A stretch of DNA of 64,000 bases, from contig NZ_CP087590.1 of the NCBI RefSeq assembly GCF_015594925.2, positions 372,001 through 436,000 of the forward strand, in the 5' to 3' direction. The notes below the pieces were generated by a model. The model was not told where the DNA came from and searched no databases. It saw only the letters and a list, made by a program, of their open reading frames with translations. Source of the DNA: Vibrio sp. VB16 (GTDB taxonomy: Bacteria; Pseudomonadota; Gammaproteobacteria; Enterobacterales; Vibrionaceae). The position numbers were made by a program, and so were the translations under genes. This document shows positions 37,224 through 46,569 of the stretch, in pieces. Each line of letters begins with the position of its first letter. The stretch's first letter is position 1.

Positions 37224-37943
37224 ATGAGCGAAGTAACGACAAACGAATATACTGAAGATGGTAAGTTAGTACGAAAAATACGTAGCTTTGTACGTCGTGA
37301 AGGACGCCTAACAAAAGGTCAAGAAGCGGCTTTAACAGAATGCTGGCCTACGATGGGTATCGATTATCAAGATACGCTGCTAGATTGGCAGGCGGTTTTT
37401 GGCAATGGTAATCCCGTTGTATTAGAGATTGGTTTTGGTATGGGGGCGTCATTGGTAGAGATGGCTAAAAACGCGCCAGAAAAGAATTTTATTGGCATCG
37501 AAGTACATAGCCCTGGTGTTGGTGCCTGTTTGAGTTTGGCAAATGATGCCGGTGTGACTAACTTGAGAGTGATGTGCCACGATGCGGTTGAAGTATTCAC
37601 TCATATGATTCCAGATAACAGTTTGACTACGTTACAACTGTTTTTCCCTGACCCTTGGCATAAAAAACGCCACCACAAGCGCCGCATTGTTCAATTGGAT
37701 TTTGTCGCTATGGTACGTCAAAAATTGGTTGTTGAGTCAGGTGTTTTCCATATGGCAACAGATTGGGAAAACTATGCTGAGCATATGATTGAAGTAATGA
37801 ACGAAGCGCCAGGTTACGAGAATATCGCGTCTGATGGGGATTATATTCCTAGACCAGAAGAGCGACCATTAACCAAATTTGAAGCGCGTGGCCATAGGTT
37901 GGGTCATGGGGTTTGGGACATTAAATACAAACATGTAGGTTAA
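37224..37943 (+). CDS. trmB: tRNA (guanine-N7-)-methyltransferase
   Basis: A 239-residue SAM-dependent enzyme that makes m7G46 in tRNA variable loops. It has the SAM motif LEIGFGMGASLVEMA (about 68-82), the acidic GIEVHSPGV, and the TrmB signature FFPDPWHKKRHHKRR. The C-terminal RPLTKFEARGHRLGHGVWD matches the family end. ATG 37224 fits the family start MSEVTTNEYTEDGK; a TTG at 37200 is also in frame. It is divergent from mutY, as in E. coli. A long imperfect stem (37961-38003) lies between it and the convergent hemW. Confidence 0.95.
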   Translation: MSEVTTNEYTEDGKLVRKIRSFVRREGRLTKGQEAALTECWPTMGIDYQDTLLDWQAVFGNGNPVVLEIGFGMGASLVEMAKNAPEKNFIGIEVHSPGVGACLSLANDAGVTNLRVMCHDAVEVFTHMIPDNSLTTLQLFFPDPWHKKRHHKRRIVQLDFVAMVRQKLVVESGVFHMATDWENYAEHMIEVMNEAPGYENIASDGDYIPRPEERPLTKFEARGHRLGHGVWDIKYKHVG

Positions 37944-37960
37944 GAGATTACCGAGTGTCA

Positions 37961-38003
37961 GGTGTAATGCTAAAGAGCTTGATTTATTCCTTAGCTTTAC
38001 ACC
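37961..38003. terminator. Possible hairpin between trmB and hemW
   Basis: GGTGTAATGCTAAAG and CTTAGCTTTACACC are nearly complementary across a 14-base loop. There is no strong T-run, so it is only a weak candidate for a shared terminator. Confidence 0.35.
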
Positions 38004-38015
38004 CGCGAGTCCTTA

Positions 38016-39185
38016 TTACATAAACCCTTCTAACAGGTCATTTAAAAACAGTTTTCCTTTTTCTGTTACCTGCCAAGTATATTCACTTTCCTGTAAGTAC
38101 CCTTTCGCTACTGCCCAGTTTATTTTAGGTTGGATAACATCAATGCTTAGTCCTGTTGTTTCAATGAAATCTTGTTTTGGACACGCCTCGATGAGTCTAA
38201 AACGATTCATAAAGAACTCAAATGGACGATCGGCATTTTCTACTTCTGTTTCACTTTGTAAATAGGGTTTGATGAGATTTAAATAGCCTTTAGGGTGTTT
38301 TACTTTGGTTGTTCTGATGATTTTACCATCGGCGAAGCTGAGCTTACCGTGAGCGCCACAACCAATGCCTAAATAGTCACCAAAACGCCAATAGTTCAGG
38401 TTGTGTTGGCACTGATAACCGGGTTTACTGTAGCCAGATATTTCGTACTGGATATAACCTGCACCAAAGAGTTTCTGATGACCTAAATCGAATATATCCC
38501 ATAGTGCATCATCATCCGGTAATATCGGTGGTTTTGAGTGGAAAAGCGTGTTTGGTTCTATAGTTAGTTGATACCAAGAAAGATGAGGAGGATTAAGCTC
38601 AATGGCTTTTTCGAGATCAGTGAGAGCCTGGCCTACCGTTTGATCTGGTAGACCATGCATCAGGTCCAAATTAAAGCTTGTTAAACCTATCTTGTGAGCA
38701 AGTTTTGCTGCGGTGATCGCTTCTTCCTTACCATGGATCCTTCCTAACCTTTTTAGCTTGGATTGCTCAAAGCTTTGTACGCCAATTGATATTCGAGTTA
38801 CCCCTTCCTTTTTATATTGCTCAAAACGCTTGGCTTCAATGGTGCCAGGGTTGGCTTCCATGGTGATTTCAATATCTTCCTTGAAGGGTATTCGGTTACC
38901 AATTTCTTTTAACAGCCGTCCAATTTCGTGAGGAGATATTAAACTAGGTGTCCCACCGCCGATAAAAATAGAGTGTAACCTTCGATGGTCTTGTTCGATG
39001 GAATAACGTGATATATCGGTATCTAAATCTTCAATTAGGGCGTCAATATATTGCTTTTCTGGGATCTTAGCTTTTAGCGCATGAGAATTGAAATCACAAT
39101 AGGGGCACTTTTGAACACACCATGGGATGTGAACGTAAAGACTGAGGTTTGGTGGTGTTAGCATCGGTTTTGACGGGGTAAACAT
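38016..39185 (-). CDS. hemW: Radical SAM heme chaperone HemW
   Basis: A 389-residue radical SAM protein related to oxygen-independent coproporphyrinogen oxidase (HemN) but of the HemW type, which binds and delivers heme. The cluster motif is CVQKCPYC (Cys23, 27 and 30). IFIGGGTPSL and the C-terminal HemN-like domain (FFMNRFRL) follow. The HemW form lacks the long N-terminal extension of HemN. ATG 39185 lies three bases after the rdgB stop; MLTPPNLSLYVH at 39164 would also fit. It is the distal gene of the yggS-proC-yggT-yggU-rdgB-hemW run. Confidence 0.93.
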   Translation of the reverse strand: MFTPSKPMLTPPNLSLYVHIPWCVQKCPYCDFNSHALKAKIPEKQYIDALIEDLDTDISRYSIEQDHRRLHSIFIGGGTPSLISPHEIGRLLKEIGNRIPFKEDIEITMEANPGTIEAKRFEQYKKEGVTRISIGVQSFEQSKLKRLGRIHGKEEAITAAKLAHKIGLTSFNLDLMHGLPDQTVGQALTDLEKAIELNPPHLSWYQLTIEPNTLFHSKPPILPDDDALWDIFDLGHQKLFGAGYIQYEISGYSKPGYQCQHNLNYWRFGDYLGIGCGAHGKLSFADGKIIRTTKVKHPKGYLNLIKPYLQSETEVENADRPFEFFMNRFRLIEACPKQDFIETTGLSIDVIQPKINWAVAKGYLQESEYTWQVTEKGKLFLNDLLEGFM

Positions 39186-39188
39186 AGG

Positions 39189-39788
39189 TTATTGTTCGCT
39201 ACTTAATGTGGCAAATAATTGTTTTAGCGCTTTGCCTCTGTGCGATAACTGTTTTTTCTGAACGGAATCAAGTTCAGCCGATGCACAGTTTGTTTCGGGT
39301 ACCCAGAAAATAGGGTCATATCCAAATCCATTTTTGCCGCTTGGTTTCGTCAGAATTCTGCCTTCCCATTTTCCGTGGCAAACAATGGGAGTTGGGTCAT
39401 TTTCGTGTTTCATTAATACTAATACACAGTGAAAACGTGCCGTTCTTTTGTCTTCAGGAACATCAACCATATTGGCTAACAGCTTATCTAAATTCTGTTT
39501 ATCTGTCGCGTTTTCACCAGAGTAACGAGCAGAATAGATGCCTGGAGCACCCAACAAACTGTCGACTTCAAGGCCTGAGTCGTCGGCAATAGCAGGTAAG
39601 CCTGTTTCTTTGGCAGCATGTCGAGCCTTTATTATGGCGTTCTCAATAAAAGTGGTCCCTGTCTCAGCTACTTCTGAAACATTGAATTTACTTTGAGCGA
39701 ATACATCAAAACCAAAATCAGAGAGTAGGTCTGCCATCTCTTTTACTTTGCCTTGGTTTCCTGTTGCCAATACTATTTTCTTTGTCAT
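39189..39788 (-). CDS. rdgB: XTP/dITP diphosphatase RdgB
   Basis: A 199-residue house-cleaning enzyme that hydrolyses dITP, XTP and similar non-canonical purine nucleotides to monophosphates. It starts MTKKIVLATGNQGKV, with the substrate-binding TGNxxK. It also has ADDSGLEVD, GAPGIYSARY, GKNGFGYDPIF and the end motif SHRGKAL. I chose ATG 39788 because MTKK matches the family; the frame reaches 39809. It overlaps none of its neighbours but is tightly spaced in the operon. Confidence 0.95.
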   Translation of the reverse strand: MTKKIVLATGNQGKVKEMADLLSDFGFDVFAQSKFNVSEVAETGTTFIENAIIKARHAAKETGLPAIADDSGLEVDSLLGAPGIYSARYSGENATDKQNLDKLLANMVDVPEDKRTARFHCVLVLMKHENDPTPIVCHGKWEGRILTKPSGKNGFGYDPIFWVPETNCASAELDSVQKKQLSHRGKALKQLFATLSSEQ

Positions 39789-39826
39789 AGGTGTGTACTT
39801 CGTAATCAATTGAATTTAAAAAGCTC

Positions 39827-40114
39827 TCACAAGAGAGCTTTAATGATATCTGGGATGTGGGAAGGAGAGCTTACTCTTATTTGCTTATGCCTGCCTAATT
39901 CACCTTTTTCTATCTTAATATCACCTTTTGCAGTTTTAAATTGCTTAGATAAAAACTTGGTTAAATGGGCGTTAGCTTTTCCGTCTACTGGTGGTGCCGT
40001 AATTGCAATTTTAAGCTCTTCTCCATGCAGGCCAACAATTTTGTCCCTGCTGGCCTTTGGTTGGATATAGAGCTTAAGGACAAGATCATCGAGATCTTGT
40101 GTGATTGCTGACAT
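39827..40114 (-). CDS. yggU: YggU family protein (DUF167)
   Basis: A 95-residue conserved small cytoplasmic protein of unknown function. The family pattern LYIQPKASRDKIVGLHGEELKI and ITAPPVDGKANAHLTKFLSKQF is clear, and the C-terminal GELGRHKQIRV is typical. The start ATG at 40114 overlaps the yggT stop in a TAATG arrangement, which implies translational coupling; this is why it is preferred over the longer frame to 40129. Confidence 0.93.
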   Translation of the reverse strand: MSAITQDLDDLVLKLYIQPKASRDKIVGLHGEELKIAITAPPVDGKANAHLTKFLSKQFKTAKGDIKIEKGELGRHKQIRVSSPSHIPDIIKALL

Positions 40115-40668
40115 TATAGCTGTAGCCAAATAGGTCCAATAAGATCGCTCATCAGGAAGTTGGCAAATTGAAGCCCTATAAACAATACCAACACACTTAA
40201 ATCAAAACCACCCATCGCTGGAATGATTCGACGAATTGGTGCGAGTAATGGATCGGTTAATTGATGGAATACAAATTCGATTGGGCTGCGGCCTTGACTT
40301 ACCCAGCTCAATATCGCCCTTAGAAGGAGTACCCAGAACAATAAACCGCCGGCGGCTTTTAATAGCGATAAGAAACCATATATTAAGAAATCGACACTAA
40401 AGACGAGCGTCCCATTTGCAACTAGAATCAAGGCAACAAATTTTATAACACACAGTAAATAAGCAAACAGTACGGTGGATAAATCTAAGCTACCTATCGA
40501 CGGAATGATTCGGCGAAGCGGGCCGACAATCGGTTGAGTGGCCTTAATTATAAATTGAGAAAAAGGGTTGTAGAAATCGGCGCGAGCCACTTGTAACCAT
40601 ATCCTCAATAATACCACCATGATATAGAGATCAAACACGGTGGAAATAAGAAAGTTCATTGAATTCAT
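40114..40668 (-). CDS. yggT: YggT family integral membrane protein
   Basis: A 184-residue membrane protein made of two YGGT repeats. Each repeat has hydrophobic helices around a PFSQFIIKATQPIVGPLRRIIPSIG-like segment; the second reads HQLTDPLLAPIRRIIPAMGG. The exact role is unclear. Relatives are linked to osmotic tolerance in bacteria and to thylakoid organisation in plants and cyanobacteria. ATG 40668 follows AAGGG. It lies between proC and yggU in the conserved cluster. Confidence 0.93.
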   Translation of the reverse strand: MNSMNFLISTVFDLYIMVVLLRIWLQVARADFYNPFSQFIIKATQPIVGPLRRIIPSIGSLDLSTVLFAYLLCVIKFVALILVANGTLVFSVDFLIYGFLSLLKAAGGLLFWVLLLRAILSWVSQGRSPIEFVFHQLTDPLLAPIRRIIPAMGGFDLSVLVLFIGLQFANFLMSDLIGPIWLQL

Positions 40669-40709
40669 TGTGGACCCTTAAGGTTAAAACTAAACTGGTT
40701 AATTGGTAA

Positions 40710-41528
40710 TTAGAAGAGCTTTTCCATCTCTTCTGCTCTAGAAACGGCGGCTTGCATTGCTTTGGCCACAATCTCCGTAAGTTGGTGTTCATTAAAAGTG
40801 CGTAAGGCCTCGGCTGTTGTACCACCTTTTGAGGTAACCTGTTCTCTTAATGTAGAAATATCGATATCGGCATTTGCAATGACCATTTCAGCTGCACCAA
40901 GGGCAGACTGTTGGATAAGTAACCTTGCGGTCTCCTTGTCAAAGCCTTGAGCTATCGCTTCATTTTGCATTGCTTCCATAAACAGGAAAAAATAAGCAGG
41001 AGCGCTTCCAGCCGCAGCAATGACGTTATTAATAGCAGATTCTTCGTTAACCCAACATACTTTGCCTACGGCCTGCATAAGTTGGCTGGCGAATGTTTTA
41101 TCAGCGTCACTAACCAATGGTGTGGCATAAAGGCCGCTCATCCCTTTACTTACTAATGCTGGCGTATTAGGCATGACTCGAACTAAGTTAACTTCAGTTT
41201 CTAAAAACGTATTTAGTCTCGTTGCAGAAATGCCAGCGGCTATTGATATAACCAGTTTATTTGATAAATCGACAGTGGTTAATCCACCGCAAACTAATTC
41301 CATAATCTGAGGTTTTACCGCTAGCACAATAACATCAGCACTGTTGGCCGCTTCTGCGTTGTCCCCTGTGGTATTGATATCATACAGAGTCGTCAATAAA
41401 TCGCGCTGTTCCTTATTTGGGTCTGTGGCTATAATGTTGCTTGAATCATATCCACTTGATGTAAGCCCTGCAATAATTGAGCGAGCCATATTACCAGCTC
41501 CAATAAAGGCGATTTTTCTGTTTTCCAT
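40710..41528 (-). CDS. proC: Pyrroline-5-carboxylate reductase
   Basis: A 272-residue enzyme for the last step of proline synthesis: pyrroline-5-carboxylate plus NAD(P)H to proline. An N-terminal Rossmann fold starts IAFIGAGNMARSII. The family blocks VLAVKPQ, VRVMPNTPALV, GSAPAYFFLFMEAM and the C-terminal VTSKGGTTAEAL are present. ATG 41528 has GAGG upstream, 30 bases after yggS. It is located in the yggS-proC-yggT unit as in many gammaproteobacteria. Confidence 0.97.
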   Translation of the reverse strand: MENRKIAFIGAGNMARSIIAGLTSSGYDSSNIIATDPNKEQRDLLTTLYDINTTGDNAEAANSADVIVLAVKPQIMELVCGGLTTVDLSNKLVISIAAGISATRLNTFLETEVNLVRVMPNTPALVSKGMSGLYATPLVSDADKTFASQLMQAVGKVCWVNEESAINNVIAAAGSAPAYFFLFMEAMQNEAIAQGFDKETARLLIQQSALGAAEMVIANADIDISTLREQVTSKGGTTAEALRTFNEHQLTEIVAKAMQAAVSRAEEMEKLF

Positions 41529-41558
41529 TGACTGACCTCTTCCGTAATTAACAACAAA

Positions 41559-42269
41559 TTAAGATGTAGTAGGGTAATCTCTAGCACCAAAAATAGCGGT
41601 GCCAATACGTACCATCGTGCTTCCAGCCTGAACAGCGGCTTCCATATCACCACTCATGCCCATAGATAGTGTATCTATTTCTGCGTATTTATCAGCGAGT
41701 TTCTGTTGAATAACGGCTAATTGAGTAAAAGCGTTCAACTGAGACTCATAGTTGGTTACATTTGCTGGAATAGACATCAATCCTCTTAAAGTGAGGTTAG
41801 GAAGGGAATAAATCAACTCAGCTAATAAAAAAACTTCTGCTTCATTAATACCTGACTTAGATTCCTCCCCACTTGTGTTTACTTGTATTAAAACTTGTAA
41901 AGGTGGTAATTCGTTAGGTCTTTGGTCGTTTAAGCGTTGAGCAATCTTGCCTCTATCGATAGAGTGAATCCATTGGAAATTTTCGGCAATAGGTTTGGTT
42001 TTATTGGATTGGATTGGACCAATGAAGTGCCACTCTAACCCTGCATTGTTAAAGTTTTTAGTAAAATACTGTGCCTTTTCGACACCTTCTTGGACGTAGT
42101 TTTCACCGAATGCTTTTTGTCCTGCCTCGATCGCTGCTTCTATGGCTTCTATGGGTTTGGTCTTACTCACGGCCAAAAGTTGCACGGAACTTGGTTCTCG
42201 ACCACACTTATGTTCGGCAGTGCGCATCTGTTTAGTGACCTGTTCAATATTTTGTTGAATACTATACAT
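41559..42269 (-). CDS. yggS: Pyridoxal phosphate homeostasis protein YggS (PLPBP)
   Basis: A 236-residue PLP-binding protein without known catalysis that maintains vitamin B6 and amino-acid balance. It folds like the N-terminal barrel of alanine racemase. The PLP Lys is in LLAVSKTKP, and the family phrases FGENYVQE, WHFIGPIQSNK, QVNTSGEESKSG and LSMGMSGDMEAA are present. It is divergent from pilT with only 24 bases between the two start codons. Confidence 0.96.
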   Translation of the reverse strand: MYSIQQNIEQVTKQMRTAEHKCGREPSSVQLLAVSKTKPIEAIEAAIEAGQKAFGENYVQEGVEKAQYFTKNFNNAGLEWHFIGPIQSNKTKPIAENFQWIHSIDRGKIAQRLNDQRPNELPPLQVLIQVNTSGEESKSGINEAEVFLLAELIYSLPNLTLRGLMSIPANVTNYESQLNAFTQLAVIQQKLADKYAEIDTLSMGMSGDMEAAVQAGSTMVRIGTAIFGARDYPTTS

Positions 42270-42293
42270 AATTGACTTTATTAAGGAATTTAT

Positions 42294-43337
42294 ATGGATA
42301 TCACTGAGCTATTAGATTTTAGTGTAAAACATAATGCCTCAGATCTACATCTTTCTGCTGGTGTTGCCCCTATGATACGCATTGATGGCGATGTTAGGAA
42401 GCTAGGTATTCCTCCTTTAAGTCATTCTGAGGTGCATCACCTGTTATTTGAAATAATGACGGATGCACAAAGAAGTGAATTTGAAGAGAAGCTTGAAGTC
42501 GATTTTTCGTATGAGATTCCACAAATAGGCCGATTCCGCATCAATGCTTTTAATCAAAGACGTGGGTGCTCAGCTGTTTTGCGCACCATCCCAATGGATA
42601 TCCCTACGCTAGAAGAGTTAGATGCACCAAGTATATTTAGTGAAATTTCCGAAATGGAAAAAGGCTTGATATTGGTCACTGGGCCAACGGGTTCTGGAAA
42701 ATCAACAACGTTAGCGGCAATGGTTAATCATATCAATCGTAACTTTAATAAGCATATATTAACCATCGAAGACCCAATTGAATTTGTGCATTCAAATATT
42801 AAGTGTTTAATTAATCAACGTGAGGTGCATAAAGACACCCATAGCTTTAAGGCCGCGTTAAGGTCGGCACTGCGTGAAGACCCAGATGTCATTCTTGTTG
42901 GTGAATTAAGGGACCAAGAAACCATTAGTTTGGCGTTGACGGCTGCAGAAACGGGTCATTTGGTATTTGGTACTTTGCATACAAGCTCAGCGGCAAAAAC
43001 GATTGATCGAATTATTGATGTTTTCCCAGGAAGTGACAAATCGATGGTTCGGTCAATGTTGTCTGAATCTCTTAAGACCGTTATTGCACAAAAATTATTG
43101 AAAAAAATTGGTGGTGGCCGAGTTGCATGTCACGAAATTATGATGGGCACACCCGCAATCCGAAATCTTATCCGAGAAGATAAAGTTGCCCAAATGTATT
43201 CCATTATTCAAACGAGCTCTTCCGTTGGTATGAGAACAATGGAACAGAGTGCGAAGCAGCTGTTGGCGAAGAATATCGTCGACATTGATGAAGTAAATAA
43301 GAAAATTGAGATGGAGGCGATGTCGTTTGGGTCATAA
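42294..43337 (+). CDS. pilT: Type IV pilus retraction ATPase PilT
   Basis: A 347-residue hexameric ATPase that powers pilus retraction for twitching and DNA uptake. It has an N-terminal PAS-like domain, then the Walker A GPTGSGKSTT (130-139), the Asp/Glu box HILTIEDPIEFVH, a Walker B-type ILVGELRD, the His box, and the PilT-specific AIRNLIRE near residue 287. ATG 42294 has AAGGA upstream. The promoter must lie within the 24-base gap or inside yggS. It is followed immediately by pilU. Confidence 0.97.
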   Translation: MDITELLDFSVKHNASDLHLSAGVAPMIRIDGDVRKLGIPPLSHSEVHHLLFEIMTDAQRSEFEEKLEVDFSYEIPQIGRFRINAFNQRRGCSAVLRTIPMDIPTLEELDAPSIFSEISEMEKGLILVTGPTGSGKSTTLAAMVNHINRNFNKHILTIEDPIEFVHSNIKCLINQREVHKDTHSFKAALRSALREDPDVILVGELRDQETISLALTAAETGHLVFGTLHTSSAAKTIDRIIDVFPGSDKSMVRSMLSESLKTVIAQKLLKKIGGGRVACHEIMMGTPAIRNLIREDKVAQMYSIIQTSSSVGMRTMEQSAKQLLAKNIVDIDEVNKKIEMEAMSFGS

Positions 43338-43341
43338 ACCG

Positions 43342-44463
43342 ATGGATCTTAACAAGGCTGTTGATATTAATACTCTTCTGTATGAGATGAGCGTCAATAA
43401 AGCGTCAGATATATACATTACGGTCGACTCGCCTTGCCTGCTGCGTATTGACGGGCAATTGCGTGCCATCGGAGAAAAACTGAATAAAGAGAGCGTCTCT
43501 TTTTTGCTTAATGCTCTGATGGATGATGAAAAAAAATCGGAATTTGATCGAACCAAAGAAGCGAACTTTGCGATAGTACGCAATAGTGGCCGATATCGTG
43601 TGAGTGCTTTTTTTCAACGAGAGCTGCCTGGTGCTGTGATAAGAAGAATCGAGACAGAAATCCCTACCTGTGATGAATTGATGCTCCCAGAGATAATGAA
43701 AGAGCTTTCCGTTGCAAAAAGAGGACTCGTTTTGATTGTCGGTTCTACTGGTTCAGGGAAATCGACCACCATGGCAGCAATGACTGGATATCGAAATCAG
43801 AACAGAAGCGGTCATATTTTGACAGTGGAAGACCCAATTGAATTTGTTCATGAACATGACCAATGCATTGTTACGCAAAGGGAGGTTGGTGTTGATACTG
43901 AAAGCTATGAAGTGGCATTAAAAAACTCACTTCGCCAAGCACCAGATATGATCTTAATTGGTGAGATTCGTAGTCGTGAAACTATGGAATTTGCCATGAC
44001 ATTTGCCGAAACAGGCCATCTATGTATGGCGACATTGCATGCAAACAATGCGAATCAAGCGTTAGAACGCATTCTTAATCTGGTTCCTAAAGACCATAAA
44101 GAACAGTTTTTATTTGACCTATCGAGCAACTTGAAGGGCATAATTGGTCAACAGTTGATTATAGATAAACATGGACAAGGCCGACATGGTGTTTTTGAGG
44201 TATTACTTAATACACCAAGAGTTTCCGATCTTATTCGGCGCGGTGATCTTCATGAACTGAAACCAACAATGGTTAAATCAGCAGAATCAGGTATGAGGAC
44301 ATTTGACCAGTCGCTTTACCAACTTGTGGTAGAAGGCAAGATCACAGAAGTTGATGCACTACACAGTGCTGATTCTGCAAATGATTTGCGACTAATGATG
44401 AAGACAAATAGGGGCGAACTCGACAGTAGTGCATTGTCAGGTGTAAAGGTAGATATGGGGTAA
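43342..44463 (+). CDS. pilU: PilT-dependent accessory ATPase PilU
   Basis: A 373-residue PilT paralogue that supports forceful retraction together with PilT. It has the Walker A GSTGSGKSTT, the Asp box HILTVEDPIEFVH and ILIGEIRSRETM. It lacks the AIRNLIRE motif, having TPRVSDLIRRG instead, which separates PilU from PilT. ATG 43342 lies four bases after the pilT stop; the frame extends back into pilT to 43306 but that start is unlikely. A long hairpin at 44475-44517 ends the pair. Confidence 0.95.
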   Translation: MDLNKAVDINTLLYEMSVNKASDIYITVDSPCLLRIDGQLRAIGEKLNKESVSFLLNALMDDEKKSEFDRTKEANFAIVRNSGRYRVSAFFQRELPGAVIRRIETEIPTCDELMLPEIMKELSVAKRGLVLIVGSTGSGKSTTMAAMTGYRNQNRSGHILTVEDPIEFVHEHDQCIVTQREVGVDTESYEVALKNSLRQAPDMILIGEIRSRETMEFAMTFAETGHLCMATLHANNANQALERILNLVPKDHKEQFLFDLSSNLKGIIGQQLIIDKHGQGRHGVFEVLLNTPRVSDLIRRGDLHELKPTMVKSAESGMRTFDQSLYQLVVEGKITEVDALHSADSANDLRLMMKTNRGELDSSALSGVKVDMG

Positions 44464-44474
44464 TTAAAACTCGA

Positions 44475-44517
44475 GCTGACGAAAATAAGTATTATTACAA
44501 CGCCTATTTTCGTTAGC
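44475..44517. terminator. Hairpin shared by convergent pilU and ruvX
   Basis: GCTGACGAAAATA (44475-44487) and TATTTTCGTTAGC (44505-44517) pair over 13 positions with one wobble. It overlaps the ruvX stop codon and lies between converging genes, so it may act in both directions. Confidence 0.55.
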
Positions 44518-44944
44518 GCCACTGAGATTCAAACCAACTTTCCAGGATAACTACCGCTGATTGACAGTCAATATTACCTTTACTCAGTGCTTTATAGCCA
44601 CCCATCTCGAATAGGTCAGCTCTCGCTTCTGCTGTTGAAAGACGCTCATCATGCAGTTTTACAGCAAAACCAAACCGTCCATGTAGTCGATTAGCGAACT
44701 TCTTTGCTTTTGGGGATATGGTTTCTAGTTCTTTACCGTGTAGATCAGTAGGGAGACCAACAACAATTAGATCGGGTTGCCACTCTTTAAGCATTTTTTC
44801 AATATCCCCCCAATTTGGAATGCCGTCGTTAGCCTTAAACGCTTTTAATGGTGTTGCTGTACCCGTTATCTCTTGCCCAACGGCGCTACCGATACTTTTT
44901 GTACCAAAATCGAAAGCAATAATGGTTTTAGAATTTGAACTCAT
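44513..44944 (-). CDS. ruvX: Holliday junction resolvase-like protein RuvX (YqgF)
   Basis: A 143-residue RNase H-fold protein implicated in 16S rRNA 5' end maturation and once proposed as a Holliday junction resolvase. The catalytic Asp is in IIAFDFGTKSIGSAVG, with LIVVGLPTDLHG and the C-terminal HDERLSTAEARADL carrying further acidic residues. It follows yqgE on the same strand in the conserved gshB-yqgE-ruvX order. Confidence 0.95.
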   Translation of the reverse strand: MSSNSKTIIAFDFGTKSIGSAVGQEITGTATPLKAFKANDGIPNWGDIEKMLKEWQPDLIVVGLPTDLHGKELETISPKAKKFANRLHGRFGFAVKLHDERLSTAEARADLFEMGGYKALSKGNIDCQSAVVILESWFESQWR

Positions 44945-45005
44945 TTTGTACTCTTAGTTATTGAAATGTATTGCTTCTATTGAATGACAGGTTTTTAACC
45001 GATGT

Positions 45006-45569
45006 TTAAGCATGTCCCGTATCTGCCGACAACTGACTTGGCTCAACGCCTAACATCTGCACGGCTTTTTCCCATCTTTCTTGTACCGGAGTTTCAAATA
45101 TCACCATTGGATCAGCCTCTACGGTTAACCAGGAGTTTTCCGCTAATTCATTTTCTAGCTGTCCTGCTGTCCAACCGGAATAACCAAGAGCAACAATATA
45201 GTTGTTAGGTTCTGCTTCTGTCCCCAATACGCTCAATATGTCTTTGGACGTGGTGACACTAAGGCGATCGGTCATTTGAATACTAGAAAGGTATTGATCT
45301 TTCGGTTCATGAAGAATGAAGCCTCGATCTTCCGATACGGGGCCTCCGTTAAGCACTGAGGCTTCCAAGCTCTCTTTATGGATCTGTGGGTGAACAGAGT
45401 CTACATCTACTTTTTTCAACATTCCGCCTACTGTAATGTTGATAGGAGCATTGACCACAATCCCCATTGCACCGTCTTTACTATGCTCGCAAATATAAAT
45501 CACTGAGCGATGAAAAAGCGGATCTCGCATGTTAGGCATTGCAACTAAAAAGTGGTTAGCTAAATTCAT
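45006..45569 (-). CDS. yqgE: YqgE/AlgH family protein
   Basis: A 187-residue conserved cytoplasmic protein (UPF0301) of uncertain role. Its Pseudomonas relative AlgH was linked to alginate regulation. The family start MNLANHFLVAMPNMRDPLFHRSV and the blocks GAMGIVVN, VLNGGPV and VALGYSGWTAGQLE are all visible. It lies between gshB and ruvX with short gaps, as in E. coli. Confidence 0.95.
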   Translation of the reverse strand: MNLANHFLVAMPNMRDPLFHRSVIYICEHSKDGAMGIVVNAPINITVGGMLKKVDVDSVHPQIHKESLEASVLNGGPVSEDRGFILHEPKDQYLSSIQMTDRLSVTTSKDILSVLGTEAEPNNYIVALGYSGWTAGQLENELAENSWLTVEADPMVIFETPVQERWEKAVQMLGVEPSQLSADTGHA

Positions 45570-45587
45570 ATAGACTCCATTACCCGA

Positions 45588-46535
45588 TCATTTATTTACT
45601 CGACGCTCTATGGCATCCATCAACTTGCCTGTAATTGATACATCGAATGCGGCTTCTATTTCTTTAATACACGTTGGGCTGGTGACATTTATTTCCGTCA
45701 ATCTGTCACCGATAACATCTAGACCGACAAATATTAACCCTTTCTCTTTTAGTGTCGGAGCGACAGCCATTGCTATTCTTCTGTCCGTTTCACTCAATGG
45801 TCTCGCTTCGCCTCGGCCTCCTGCAGCAAGGTTACCACGGGTCTCTCCTTCTGCTGGGATACGAGCTAAACAGTATGGCATCGGTTCACCGTCGACCACT
45901 AGAATGCGTTTATCACCATTACTGATATCCGGAACAAATGTCTGAGCCATGGCATAATTTTGCCCATGATTGGTTAGGGTTTCGATAATGACTGAGACAT
46001 TCGGATCGCCTTTCTTAACACGAAATATTGACGCTCCACCCATTCCATCTAATGGTTTTAAAATAATATCGCCGTGCTCTTCTTGAAAAGCTTTAATTTT
46101 ATCGGACTTACGAGTCACTATTGTCGTTGGTGTGAGATCAGGGAACCAAGCGGTAAACAGTTTTTCATTACAATCACGTAAGCTTTGTGGCTTATTAACA
46201 ATTAAAGCACCGTTTTCTTCAGCGCGCTCTAAAATGTACGTCGCATAGATATATTCGGTATCAAAAGGGGGATCTTTACGCATTAAAACAGCATCTAATT
46301 CAGAAAGTTCGATGGTTTGCTCTGATCTGAATTCAAACCATGAATTAGGATCTTCTTTTAACGTGACTATTTTGGTATCTGCAATCGCGACACCTTGTTC
46401 TAGGTGAAGATCGTTCATCTCCATATAGTGAATTTCGTAGCCGCGTTTCTGTGCCTCAATCATCATGGCAAAGCTAGAATCTTTTTTAATATTAATGGAC
46501 GAAATTGGGTCCATTACTATGCCTAATTTAATCAT
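45588..46535 (-). CDS. gshB: Glutathione synthetase
   Basis: A 315-residue ATP-grasp ligase joining gamma-glutamylcysteine and glycine to form glutathione. It shows MDPISSINIKKDSSFAMM at the start, NKPQSLRDCNEKLF, the ATP-binding IILKPLDGMGGASIFRV and the C-terminal INVTSPTCIKEIE. Length and layout match the E. coli enzyme. It is transcribed after rsmE. Confidence 0.97.
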   Translation of the reverse strand: MIKLGIVMDPISSINIKKDSSFAMMIEAQKRGYEIHYMEMNDLHLEQGVAIADTKIVTLKEDPNSWFEFRSEQTIELSELDAVLMRKDPPFDTEYIYATYILERAEENGALIVNKPQSLRDCNEKLFTAWFPDLTPTTIVTRKSDKIKAFQEEHGDIILKPLDGMGGASIFRVKKGDPNVSVIIETLTNHGQNYAMAQTFVPDISNGDKRILVVDGEPMPYCLARIPAEGETRGNLAAGGRGEARPLSETDRRIAMAVAPTLKEKGLIFVGLDVIGDRLTEINVTSPTCIKEIEAAFDVSITGKLMDAIERRVNK

Positions 46536-46569
46536 TGTGTTCTCCTCTGTTTAGGGTCGCCAAGGCAGA

